A DNA stretch of 64,000 bases, from assembly GCA_023630585.1 (NCBI GenBank), contig CM042565.1, positions 1,844,013 to 1,908,012 of the forward strand. Reading direction: 5' to 3'. The notes below the pieces were generated by a model. That model made no database searches. It was not told the origin of the DNA and was given only the letters and a program-made list of their open reading frames with translations. This document shows positions 49,101 through 61,000 of this stretch, in pieces. The position numbers and the translations under genes were made by a program. How positions within the stretch are numbered: the stretch's first letter is position 1; every line of letters begins with the position of its first letter. This stretch comes from Cranoglanis bouderius (taxonomy: Eukaryota; Chordata; Actinopteri; Siluriformes; Cranoglanididae).

Positions 49101-51440
49101 TGAATAAACATGAGGGAAAAGTAGTGAGGACCCAGAGATGACCTGTTTAACTGTACAATGTGCCAGTAAGATAGACAGAGACAGATTTTCACTTTTCTCT
49201 TTCAGCTCCACCCATAGAGTTTAACATGCTGAAATGCAAACCTGATGTGGTGGATACTCAGCTCCTCCTGTACGTCTTTGGGGAAGAGGAGTCTGGAACT
49301 GGTGTCTCCACTCAGGCTGTCAGACACGATAAAGACCAGCGGGCATCTCCCGGTCCGCACGAAACGCCTGCAGGAAACACACACAGCCTCGTTTCTGGTT
49401 CTGTCTGGTTCCTTCTTAGACTGCAGTACTGTTTATAAGATTCCATCCTTGTGTCTAACCTGAGGATATCATGCAAGCATCCTGGCTGTCTGTAGAACTG
49501 GTTTGGAAAATCCTACAGGGACACAAATTGACAAGGGAACGTGTTCAAACCGATTTGACCTCGGTTAGGTCACTTACTGTTAGTTATATTCATGCATGCG
49601 GGGAAAGTAAGCCCTGATTCTCTGGCAGGATCCAGAAGATGGTTTGATAATAAAAGAGGAATAAAATTCTGAACAAACCCTGACATTACCCTGCAGGTTA
49701 GCATGTTGCGTACTGCACCATCGTACCTCTACGAGGACGATCTTCCTCTCCTGAGCCCCGTCGTCTCCGCTCATCTGCAGCCGGTTGTACTTGTTCGCTC
49801 GGAGCAGAAACTCCTGGAAAGCTGCTGTCTGCGAGCTGCTGTGGAAAATGTTAAACCTGGAGGCTGAAACGGAACAAATAACACGTAATCACAATCGTGA
49901 AAGCACAGACACCGTGACACGAAGCCGAGATGTTTTGAGAAACTTTCCCACACCTGGATTGAAGCTCTCCCTGAAGGAGTCGTCGGTCCTGTACTCCGCT
50001 GTGGTCGGGTTCGTCCATTCCTGGATGTGGCAGCACGCATCTTTAGCCAGGACGTGAACCGTGGCCGTCTTTCCGCAGCCGGACGGGCCGGTCAGTAACA
50101 GAACAGCGCCACCCTGTGGAGAACCACAGAGTTATTCATCGTGGGTGTTCTTTTTTTTTTCTTTTCCAGATACTAAGCGTTCGAGATGTATAAAGAATAA
50201 GAAACGATCCACACCTTTTTACTGCTCTTTAAGTCCAAATGAGCCCTCAACCAACTCTCGACTTCTTCAATTTTCTTCTTGTGGACTGCCAGCTCAGCCT
50301 GAGTCAGAGGAGGAGAAGCCTCAGTGACTCGTGTATATGTTTATGTGATGTATATTTTGGCTCGTATAGTCTCCTTACTTGTGTCTGAGGCACATGCACA
50401 TCCACCCAGGGTTCATCCTGGTTCTCCTGTGATACTCGTCTGCTCGAGAAGACACCAGGCTCGGGGTTAGAAGTTTGAGGCTCTCCCTTTCTCTTCCTTG
50501 GCTTCTTTCCGCCGACATCCGCACTCGAGGACCGTGCTTTGGACTTGCTTTCTCCGGAAAGTCCCTTTGTCGAGGGGAGGGTGTTCAACCCGGAGCCACC
50601 GAAAAATTCACCAAAGGATGGTTGTACCCAGCTGCGTAACTGAAGTAAAGACAATGTAACAAAACCCAATCAAGATTTCGAGTGATTTTCACAACAGCAT
50701 TCAAGACACGCCATGCCATGCCACCCCCCACCCCGCCCCACCCAATCTAAACAAACCTGACAGCAGTAACGTGAACCGGCTAAACATGAGATGACAGGAG
50801 TTTCTGGAGTTCTGCCGTACATGTTTGAGCCGAGGACGAGTGTCGGCGGTGCAGATCGTGAAGGAGAACCACGGGGTCGTCATGCCATACTACTCGATTA
50901 AATATTACTGACTCTTACTGATGATGAAGTCCCAACAGTCTTATCAGTCTGAGGTGGTGACATTCCGGCATGGAACAGCCCCAAATTGGTAAATCACTCA
51001 ACCGAAAAGTCACACGGCCCCCAACTCACACAAACTCCGCCCTCTTCCAAATGAATAAACTCCTACTGCTAATGAGTTGCTCGTGTAGAGCAAGACACGC
51101 CCACAGGGGTGGAGCATATACATTCTAGAGAGCATTTAATTGGACGAACACAACACTGGATTGTGTCATCACAAAAAAGTTTTGTAGTTTTCCCAATAAG
51201 TGACAGACTATAAAATGAAAATGAAACCATATCCAAAACTACTTTATTTATTTATTTATTTATTTAGTGTAGTATTGATGCCCAGAACACTAACAGACAG
51301 GTACAAAAAAAAACTCAAACACCAATTTTGATTTCAGGGCCATTTTAAATACATGTCATGTGTATCATGATGGATTAATGAGAAGAAATTCAACTCACTT
51401 TACCAGAGGACGTCTTTCCTCCCAGAGAAAGTTTTGACAT
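46115..51440 (-). CDS. rad17: RAD17 checkpoint clamp loader
   Basis: Sixteen coding exons on the minus strand (ends): 51440-51399, 50639-50379, 50298-50215, 50113-49954, 49863-49727, 49512-49460, 49367-49242, 49066-48997, 48907-48796, 48636-48439, 48355-48270, 48067-47921, 47693-47547, 47452-47332, 47105-47048, 46367-46115. They give 684 residues (human about 681). RAD17 with RFC2-5 loads the 9-1-1 clamp at damaged DNA and is an ATR target. Seen here are WVQPSFGEFF near the N terminus, DEPWVD, Walker A GPSGCGKT (residues 138-145), Walker B KIVLVED (223-229), VSDSLSGD, SGDIRSAINSLQFS, GGKDASLFLFRALGKILYCK and RGLIHSNTAR. The acidic tail LLIEEYDSD matches the iVERGE region used to bind the clamp. 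All ATPase residues are present. It is divergent from ak6, as in human. Confidence 0.96.
46455..46780. repeat. Degenerate minisatellite in the last rad17 intron
   Basis: Units of about 24-27 bases built on GCAGGCCCCATCCCC and TCCATCTCCACTC recur with substitutions. On the minus strand the array is open in the same frame as the last rad17 exon, from 46687 to 46115. Confidence 0.7.
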
Positions 51441-51628
51441 TATCAGCTTTTCCCATTCACACAGCCGGATTAATCAGTCTGGGACTGCAAAAGATATATA
51501 TATAAAGTATAATAAAAAATATTTCATTACAAACTTTATCTATTTCTAAGACAGTACAAAGAGATGCAAACATAAAACTGAATGTCAGTGGGCTGTATAC
51601 TAAACAGCGCCCTGATAAACATGTAGTG

Positions 51629-51668
<40 letters not shown>

Positions 51669-52621
51669 AGTCATTGTTGTGTTCACTCTGTAGTGCACCT
51701 ATATAGGGAGTAAGGCGGAATTTGGGATACAATTGATTACCAGGTAAATTAACAAACGCTAACTACATGTGTACAAATGTACACATGAAATATGTATTTT
51801 GGACACGCACTCTAATTCATAACATGTCCTGCGATTGATTTTGTCTATTTTTTTCAGGGTTAGCGGACATTTTTGACGTTAGCCGGCCAGCTGCGTAAAC
51901 TCTGCTGTTGACCGTTAACTTGGCTAAGTTAGCAGCCTGGTTAGCAAAGCTAGCTAATACAATGTCATCGCGTTATCTGACAAACGCGACATTTGCACTA
52001 AACACGAACTTACCTCAGTCATTTCTGACGCTAAATAAAAACCCTAACGCTTTTGCGCACATATACGACATTAGCTTATATATAACTATGAGTTCTGTAT
52101 CCCTTTAAACTTTCAACGGTCCGCCTCTTCTGTGTGGGTTTTTTTTTTTTTTTTCTACAAGTCCCGCCTAACTGCGCTGGGATTGGCTAACACGACCCTG
52201 CCTCCTGTGCGATGATTGGCTAGGGAGAAAAAAACGTTCTTTTTTAAATACGGTGATCATCTTTTAAATCTTCCATTATTTATATTTTTATCTGCATGTT
52301 TTGGTTGCCAATATGCAATAATAATAAAAAAAGAAAACCAATATTTAGCTATAACAAAACAAATTAAAAGTAATACTTCTTGCTCTAGAACGGTCGCGGA
52401 TTAATGACGTCATCAAGCGAATACCGCTGGCACGTTGAGGCGCACGTTTCTGTTTTGATCCAGGAGCAGAGTATAATGTGATCTCTTTAAAACCTGAACT
52501 ATATTATTGTTATTGTTGATACATAAGTTTTCATTACTACGATTTGTTAGAACTTTTTTTTAAAGCTCTGTTTAGTTTGGACCTTAACAGAACCTGAAGT
52601 TTAGTACAGCAGAATCCTGCG
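51441..52621. promoter_or_regulatory. Divergent rad17/ak6 promoter region
   Basis: About 1.2 kb separates the two start codons. TGACGTCA, a perfect CRE palindrome, lies at 52405-52412. ATTGG (inverted CCAAT) words lie near 52181 and 52213. A (GA)n run is at 51632-51664. The first non-coding exons were not identified. Head-to-head RAD17 and AK6 is also the human layout, supporting shared regulation. Confidence 0.55.
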
Positions 52622-54119
52622 ATGAGGATCATGAAGAGACCAAACATCCTCCTCACAGGTGAGGTGCCAGATAAACTATATGTACTTTAATTTCTGCATA
52701 AATATTTATAAGTTTGTACATCTTTTTTTTTTAAATCTGAGGATGGAATAGTTTTAAATGAATCAAGAAATGTGTGCCGCGTTTTATTTTATTTTATTTT
52801 TTTGGAAATCAATACAATTGGAACAGGCCTAGACCCTGATCACTTTAGTTAGACACTTGTGACACAGCATGCACGTCTTACACTTGACACTAGCACAGTC
52901 TGTGAGTTTTAATATGTAGAATAAATAATTAATACTCCTAGTGACTCTCCTAGTGAATAAAGCCCTCATAAGAGTCTGAAAATGGCCGGCTAATAAGGTT
53001 TAAGGCGTGACATGTTGTTTAATAAATAAATTGTAATAGTTGGCAATTTGCTGTAGTGTAAGTGGAATGAAAAACATAAGGATGTGCTTTTATCGGAAAA
53101 TATTCAGCTTCTGCATGGTAGAGTAACTCCGCTTCATCACACTACCCTGTTGATTATTTTCCTAAACTGCACAACACAGTGCTTTAGTCCTTACATAAAT
53201 TATGTCACATGCATCATACACAGCTTCACAGTGTCACTGTCTTGTTGGATTTAGAGCTTTATATTCCTAGACCTAGAATTTATATCTTGCTGGAATTTAT
53301 AACGCTTGTTTTCAGGAACCCCGGGTGTAGGGAAGACGACACTTGGGAAGGAACTGGCTGAGAGGACCGGACTGACGTATATCAACGTTGGAGATCTGGC
53401 AAAGGAAGGTGAGGTGCAGCCTGACGTTAATAACCAAATATAAACGACTTGGGTGATGAGGAAGAACAACATGCATGGTGATGATTATTTTTGCCGTGTT
53501 TTACAAACTCAGGTCAGCTGTTCGATGGCTTCGATGATGAATACCATTGCCCTATTCTGGATGAAGACAGGGTGAGCACACACACACACACGTCCAATGG
53601 AGAAGAAATAAGAAGCAGCCATTATTAGTGAAACGCAGAGCTTCAGGTTACCTTTGCCTCCTTTAACGCTGGCCTTTTTTCCACCAGGTTGTGGATGAAC
53701 TGGAGGACAAGATGATGGACGGAGGCGTGATTGTAGACTACCACGGCTGCGACTTCTTCCCAGAGCGCTGGTTTCAGATCGTGTTTGTCCTTCGCACGGA
53801 TAACACCAACCTCTATAATCGACTCGAGAGCAGGTCAGAGATGCTGTGATGTCACCATGTCAACACAACAGTGCTTACACGAATCATACATGAATAAAGT
53901 GTTGTTATCCTGCTGTCTGTCTCGTGTAGGGGCTACGCAGGCAAGAAGCTTCAGGACAACGTTCAGTGCGAGATCTTCCAGACCATTTACGAGGAGGCCA
54001 TGGAGGCGTATAAAGAGGAGATCGTGCACCAGCTGCCCAGCAACGACCCCGATGACCTGGAGAGGAACCTGGAGCAGATATCTCAGTGGATCGAGCAGTG
54101 GATGAAGGACAATAACTGA
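52622..54119 (+). CDS. ak6: Adenylate kinase isoenzyme 6 (coilin-interacting)
   Basis: Exons are 52622-52658, 53316-53408, 53513-53571, 53688-53833 and 53930-54119, giving 174 residues (human 172). AK6/Fap7 is a nuclear broad-specificity NMP kinase and ATPase that also acts in 40S ribosome assembly and Cajal bodies. The P-loop GTPGVGKTTL spans residues 13-22. Next come YINVGDLAKEGQLFDGFDDE, CPILDEDRVVDELEDKM, VIVDYHGCDFFPERWF, FVLRTDN, the lid-like RGYAGKKL and the end QWIEQWMKDNN. The ATG at 52622 is taken; the ATG at 52631 would shorten it by three residues. In human the gene overlaps TAF9, but no TAF9-like exon is seen here. AATAAA lies at 54495-54500. Confidence 0.97.
53085..53200. repeat. 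Unnamed interspersed repeat, partial copy in ak6 intron 1
   Basis: GTAACTCCGCTTCATCACAC, then TGTTGATTATTTTCC and GCACAACACAGTG, match the inverted end of the copies at 37085 and 44035. Only one end is present. Confidence 0.65.
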
Positions 54120-56080
54120 CGCAGAAACGCATCATCGCACACACATACACACACTGATGGGACACACGTGCACCTTCATGCACTAATACAGAATTATCAC
54201 AAAAGATTGGTATGTTTCTCAGAGCTCTGATACACCCAAAACAACTGGAGACGTCACGCAAGAGGAGGAGAAACACTAAAATGTGCTGAGACAAATCGAA
54301 AAAACAACCATTCTGTAGTGAGACACAGTACAAAGTACTCATAAGGGTTCTAATCTTAGAAAAACACTGTTGTATGGTTCTACATAGAAACTTCAAGGCT
54401 TCCCTCCTTGAAAGACATGCTGAAGAACCTAATAGAGTTTACTGAATATAACTAGAAATTACAGTACAGTCAATTTTACAAAATTTATCCACAAAATAAA
54501 TCAATTCCAAGAAAAATTTCTAAAGTGTGTATCCTGCGATATTACAATTAACAGGCTCCAAATGCCATAATGAGACATTTTAAATTGAAATGGTGTGACA
54601 TTATTACCTTTTCCTTTTTTTGTAAAGCCCTCAGTCATGAATCAGTTAGTTACATTTTATAGATGCTTTGTGAACGTGTTCTTTAACCCTTGTGTTAACG
54701 TTATTTACTTAAAATGGAACCATACTCAAATGTTTTTTGTTTCCCTACATGGAACTATATGTGATCGGTTCATTTTCTCTATTGAACATGAAAAAGGACA
54801 AATTGGCTTTTTCATGCATCTGCTAAAACCACACTGTATTTTTACAGATTACATAAAGTGCTGAAATATTGAAAAAAAAAAAAAAGCTGTACTTATACCT
54901 GATTACACATCCCTGCTGCGAACACACCTCCAGAAGTGTGAGAGGTGGTTTTGTGTATCTTGACCGTATTCAACAGTGAACGTTGCGAATATTGTTTTCT
55001 GTCTCAGCTTCCCAAAGTCAATATGACGTGTGAACAGTACCTCCGTCGTTAAGTAGCGAACGGAACGCAAGGGCTCTCTAAGCCATTTTCCGTTCCAAGA
55101 GTCCAGTCCGTCTAAGGTTCTCCATCGCATGCCTGCCACAGAATGGCTCCAAGCTGTCATTTTGGCTGAGCCCGACTGGGGTTACACGGGTGTCTAACCC
55201 CGTGGACACTAACCCCGGGGACGGGTCCCTGTATCCTTAATCTGGGTTTAGATCTGTTAACAGTCTAAGACTACGAGTATTAAGCTCCCAGTGACAGTCC
55301 TGACGTACTGTACACAAGCCCCTTCACCATGAGCAGGTCTCAACCCGTGAACGATCAGCACACGGGTTATCTGAAAAAGTCTAATGCTTCTGGAAATGAT
55401 GTGCAGTTTTGACGTGAGAATTAAAATAGATTTATCTATTCTATACTGTTTTGAGTTTGACTGAATTACCTGAAGCAGTGGTTCTCAAAGTGGGGATTGT
55501 GACACCGAGCCAGGGGATTGTTTATGTTTCAATAGAGTGGAAATCACAGTCCATTTAATAGGTTTAATCAAAACCTCAATTAAAAAACAGTCACCTATAA
55601 ACACTACCAATTCGGAATAAAAATTCCAAAATGTCTCTAATAAATAAACACAATATTATTATACACATTTAAATAATGTTTAACTTGTGCTAAAGGAATT
55701 TATTTTACAGTTAAAGGATTCCCTGGCTACAAATAGTTTGAGAACCCCTGACATAAAGTACACCTCAATTAGCCTGAGCATAATAACACTAGTCGAGTCT
55801 GACGGGTTTCTGACTGGAAGCCATTGTTCGAATTGGCCGCGTCCCAAATCGCTTACTGCCGCATTTTAACTAGTTTATACGGAATAAACAGGCCTGGTTA
55901 GAGTAGTTAGGTGCAGTACTATCATGCCAGGCTGTTTAGTGAAGTTATGGACGTAGACTCACAGAATCTACAGCGACATGACGTGTGCCAAATCCTAAAC
56001 TATTTGCTTCATCTGCGAAATGGCGGCGTTTGTAGCCTGTGGTAATCCGACTTTGAACGCATGACATCATCAGTTTCGGA
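54120..56080. other. Intergenic between ak6 and marveld2
   Basis: ak6 3' UTR up to about 54520, then AT-rich DNA. From 54900 to 55380 composition is richer in GC and CpG, and an 85-codon minus-strand frame (54903-55160) is open, without a known domain. A non-AT island with ACCCCGTGGAC and ACCCCGGGGACG follows. The element identity is unknown. Confidence 0.45.
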
Positions 56081-56152
56081 AGGACGGGTCACGTGACGGA
56101 CCGTTCACCTGAGGAAACAGGTAGTGGAGAGCGGGTGTGTTTAGCCGTAAAG
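56081..56152 (+). promoter_or_regulatory. marveld2 promoter and non-coding exon 1
   Basis: The palindrome GTCACGTGAC (56088-56097) is a strong E-box of the USF/TFE type. About 55 bases later, GCCGTAAAG followed by GTAAGTG (donor after 56152) gives a likely 5' UTR exon. It joins the acceptor TTCCTTCAG at 58024. Confidence 0.55.
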
Positions 56153-56386
56153 GTAAGTGTTTTGCTGTTGTTTGTGTGTGTTTTTTTTTTAAATAAACAT
56201 AGGTACGGATAAGCGTTCTCGGTTTAAATGTAAGCAGTGAGGAGATTAATGATATGCAGAAATAAATATTATCGTCTGTAATCTTTTCTCCCACGTTTTT
56301 GTTCACTCTGTTGCTTTCCCGGTTGTTTCACATTCGTTACCAGAGACAGAAATGTGACTCAATCCCTGTACACAAAAACTTACATA

Positions 56387-57892
56387 CAGGTGCATCTCAA
56401 TAAATTAGAATGTCGTGGAAAAGTTCATTTATTTCAGTAATTCAACTCAAATTGTGAAACTCGTGTATTAAATAAATTCAATGCACACAGACTGAAGTAG
56501 TTTAAGTCTTTGGTTCTTTTAATTGTGATGATTTTGGCTCACATTTAACAAAAACCCACCAATTCACATCTCAACAAATTAGAATACTTCATAAGACCAA
56601 TAAAAAAAACATTTTTAGTGAATTGTTGGCCTTCTGGAAAGTATGTTCATTTACTGTACATGTACTCAATACTTGGTAGGGGCTCCTTTTGCTTTAATTA
56701 CTGCCTCAATTCGGCGTGGCATGGAGGTGATCAGTTTGTGGCACTGCTGAGGTGGTATGGAAGCCCAGGTTTCTTTGACAGTGGCCTTCAGCTCATCTGC
56801 ATTTTTTGGTCTCTTGTTTCTCATTTGCCTCTTGACAATACCCCATAGATTCTCTATGGGGTTCAGGTCTGGTGAGTTTGCTGGCCAGTCAAGCACACCA
56901 ACACCATGGTCATTTAACCAACTTTTGGTGCTTTTGGCAGTGTGGGCAGGTGCCAAATCCTGCTGGAAAATGAAATCAGCATCTTCAAAATGCTGGTCAG
57001 CTGAAGGAAGCATGAAGTGCTCCAAAATTTCTTGGTAAACAGGTGCAGTGACTTTGGTTTTCAAAAAACACAATGGACCAACACCAGCAGATGACATTGC
57101 ACCCCAAATCATCACAGACTGTGGAAACTTAACACTGGACTTCAAGCAACTTGGGCTATGAACTTCTCCACCCTTCCTCCAGACTCTAGGACCTTGGTTT
57201 CCAAATGAAATACAAAACTTGCTCTCATCTGAAAAGAGGACTTTGGACCACTGGGCAACAGTCCAGTTCTTCTTCTCGTTAGCCCAGGTAAGACGCCTCT
57301 GACGTTGTCTGTGGTTCAGGAGTGGCTTAACAAGAGGAATACGACAACTGTAGCCAAATTCCTTGACACGTCTGTGTGGTGGCTCTTGATGCCTTGACCC
57401 CAGCCTCAGTCCATTCCTTGTGAAGTTCACTCAAATTCTTGAATCGATTTTGCTTGACAATCCTCATAAGGCTGCGGTTCTCTCGGTTGGTTGTGCATCT
57501 TTTTCTTCCACACTTTTTCCTTCCACTCAACTTTCTGTTAACATGCTTGGATACAGCACTCTGTGAACAGCCAGCTTCTTTGGCAATGAATGTTTGTGGC
57601 TTACCTAGTGAACCAAACTGAGAGACCATTTTGAAGGCTCAGGAAACCTTTGCAGGTGTTTTGAATTGATTAGCTGATTGGCATGTCACCATATTCTAAT
57701 TTGTTGAGATAGTGAACTGGTGGGTTTTTGTTAAATGTAAACCAAAATCATCACAATTAAAAGAACCAAAGACTTAAACTACTTCAGTCTGTGTGCATTG
57801 AATTTATTTAATACACGAGTTTCACAATTTGAGTTGAATTACTGAAATAAATGAACTTTTCCACGACATTCTAATTTATTGAGAGGCACCTG
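56387..57892 (-). mobile_element. Nearly intact Tc1-like transposon in marveld2 intron 1
   Basis: The element is 1,506 bp, starting CAGGTGCATCTCAATAAATT and ending with the near-inverted repeat, flanked by TA (56385-56386, 57893-57894). The inverted ends extend about 200 bases. On the minus strand the transposase lies in two frames. 57629-57370 has the paired-like DNA-binding part (MVSQFGSLGKPQTFIAKEAG, KHVNRKLSGRKK). About 57385-56666 has the catalytic part with FSDESKF, FQQDLAPAHT and NSPDLNPIENLWG (DD34E), ending in GAPTKY. A single frameshift in a short CA run near 57369-57383 separates them. Confidence 0.94.
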
Positions 57893-58070
57893 TACTTACA
57901 TACATAAGCTATTATTTACTTGGTTTTTTATTCGACAGTATATAAGCTGAAAGCCAGTTCTGTAGACTTTGGGTTCTGTCTGTACTCTTAAATCATGTAT
58001 TTTGTCCTTTTCATTTTTCCTTCAGGAATCTAAGACTTTAAAAAAAAAAACAAACAAACAAACAAACCTC

Positions 58071-61000
58071 ATGTCATCAGCGTACGGGTCAGCGTCGCAT
58101 TTTAATCATATCCGAGACCACCCGTACTATGACCAAGTGCCACCTGGGTCCCTGTCTCGGGAACAGGACTTCCCATACCCCCTTGGTGGTGTGGTGTCGG
58201 CCATCAGCGCCGACCCCTTACCACCTCCCCCTCTTCCATTCGACCCGCCAGTGGGTCTAGACCTCAACCCGAACGATGCTGAGGACAAACCGGATGAAGC
58301 CATGGACATCAAACCAGTGCGCCGTTTCATCCCTGACTCTGTGAAGAACTTCTTCCGTGGTGGCAGCTTCCGGAGCAGCAAAACCCAATCGTTTCCACCA
58401 CCTCCATCCGAAATCATGAACAGCACTACCCAGGGGGTGCCATGCTCACCTCCGAATTCTCGGCCACCTTCACCCAACGCCCCCAGCTCCTTCACTGACC
58501 CGTACGGAGGCTCGGGAGGTAGCTACACCTCACGTAAGGAGCAGGCGGCACTGCTTGGTGAGCCAATCGAATCAGTATCAGGCCACTCGGCACGCACGGC
58601 CATGACGTACAGCGAGAAGGTGGAGGACTACCACTTGCGCTATGCCTATATGAAGTCATGGGCGGGCTTGTTGCGCATCCTTGGCTGTGCCGAGCTCCTC
58701 TTGGGTGCTGCTGTCTTCGCGTGTGTCTGCGCCTACGTGCACAAGGATAACGAGTGGTTTAACATGTTTGGCTACACTCAGCAGGGTGGCATTGGAGGCA
58801 GTTATGGAGGAGCCATGGGGTCTATGTACGGCAACTATGGAGCCAACTACAGGGGACCCAAGACACCTTTCATCCTGGTGGTGGCCGGATTAGCCTGGAT
58901 TGTCACAGTCATCCTGCTCGTGCTGGGGATGACCATGTACTACCGCACCATCTTGCTGGACTCCAGCTGGTGGCCAGTGACGGAGTGTATAATAAACGCA
59001 GCACTGGGGGTGTTTTATATGTCAGCAGCTATAGTATACGTGAATGACACGGTACGCGGTGGCCTCTGCTACTCCCCGTTTTTCAACAACGGCCCCAGTG
59101 CTGCCTTTTGTCGCACCGAAGCTGGACAAACGGCTGCCATCATCTTCCTTTTCCTCACCATGCTGCTGTACCTGGTAGGGGCTGGGGTGTGTCTCAAACT
59201 GTGGAGGCACGAAAAGGCAAGACTACGTCGAGAGGCCCTGGCACAAGAGGTAAGCCATGTTAGGAGATTTTTAGGAACAACATCCGGGCTCACCGTGTAT
59301 AATTCGAGGGACAAAAATAACAGCATATTTTAATCAAATATTGGTGTATCCCAAATAGAACCAAGGGAAATTTACCCAGTTGTGTCAAACGAGCTTCTCA
59401 AGCACTGTTCACGTGATTGATGAATTTAGGAAGTCATCTGACATTTCATGATTTTGTTTATCTCTTTCTGGTTAGATGAAGACCGTCGCATCGTTACCGC
59501 TGACCATGGTAAATACTTTCATGACCTAAAAGTTGTCTGGATTCACATTTACAACTGAAACAGCAGGTCTGAATGGCACTAATCGACTTTATCCCCAGAT
59601 CGGACCCGGATCCAGTGTATCAGGACCAGTCTATAAACCTCAAACGATGGCTTTCCCTGACAATGTGGATGATACTACACCTGTTCCACAGGCTATGATG
59701 GAGCCAGAGTACCTGAGGGGTCACATACCGGCGGGACATATCCCTAAACCGGTGGTCATTGCAGATTATGTGGCGTGAGTTCATTCGTAGAACCTAAATA
59801 CCGCATCGTACTTGCTGATACCTGTACTTATACCGAAATTACGGGACGTCGCAGAATATTTTATTTAGCTCTATTTATGTTTCATTTGCAATGAAGTGCA
59901 TTAGCTAGCTATACTATTTAGCTTGAGGTGGAGAAGAGCGAATTTTGTTCCACTTCACAGAAGTGCTTCTGTACAGCTGTAATTAAAGTACGCATGAATG
60001 AGTATGTGTTGAACACGATACCTAATCCCAGTATCATTATTGATGTACCCCTACTGATTACACGTTGCACTGGTATAATCTTGTCTCAAATCTCCTCCAT
60101 GTGAGTGTGTAGAATTGGAGATCACTTCACCATGCATGTTGATGTGACTTTTCCTGCAGGAAATACCCCACCATTCGCACCGATGAGGAGAAGGACCAGT
60201 ACAGGGCTGTGTTTAACGATCAATACGCCGAATATAAGGAGCTCCACGCTGAGGTTCAGGTGCTGGCCAAGAAGTTTGACGAGATGGACAATCTGATTAA
60301 GAACCTGCCGTCTCAGCCGTCCAGTCAAATGGTAATGTCGTCGAATTAACCGCGGGGGGGATCCTAACAGATTGACTAGTGGCATCCTGGATCAGAACGT
60401 TCTTTAAAATTGATGGTTATTAGTGTAGGCTCAAGTCTATGATGCCCTTTTCCTGTTGGTTATGGTCATGCTATGATTAGATTATTAACCTCAACCAAAA
60501 TTTTCAGCCAATCGCAAATCCACCTAATGGGCCTTCATTCATCTATATATTAGTTAGATATGTTTATACCAGAGTGCTGTTGAATTCTGGATTCTGATTG
60601 GTCAGAAGGTGTGGGTTAATTTTCTATAACAGCAGCTCTGTGATCTGATCTGAGATCTGCCACAGGTTGTGAATGTTCATGACCATACAAACTGATCTCA
60701 GGTCATCGAGCGCTGTTATAAATCTGGGCCACGGATTTTCATAAACAACGAGCACTTCCTTGATCTGTATGAGAGATTTCTTAGCTTGAGCGCTGGTCAG
60801 CTGACCGTGCTTAATGTCTGCATGTGATTCATTTAGTGACCTTTCTTTCAAACCCTACAGGAACAAGAGCGGATCAGCCAAATCATGCAGGAATACCAGA
60901 GGAAAAAGAACGTAAGTGTGGCTTCAGGCTTCCTAATTTTAACTGTTACTTTTACAGAGCATGTTCACAGTGGGGTGTGTTCAGATACCAGTGTGACTGT

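Noticed and set aside
52622..54119. TAF9 sharing exons with ak6
   Set aside because: Human TAF9 and AK6 overlap, but no histone-fold exon of TAF9 type is seen here.
58127..58495. 122-codon minus-strand ORF
   Set aside because: Antisense of marveld2 exon 1; low-complexity Gly/Arg composition.
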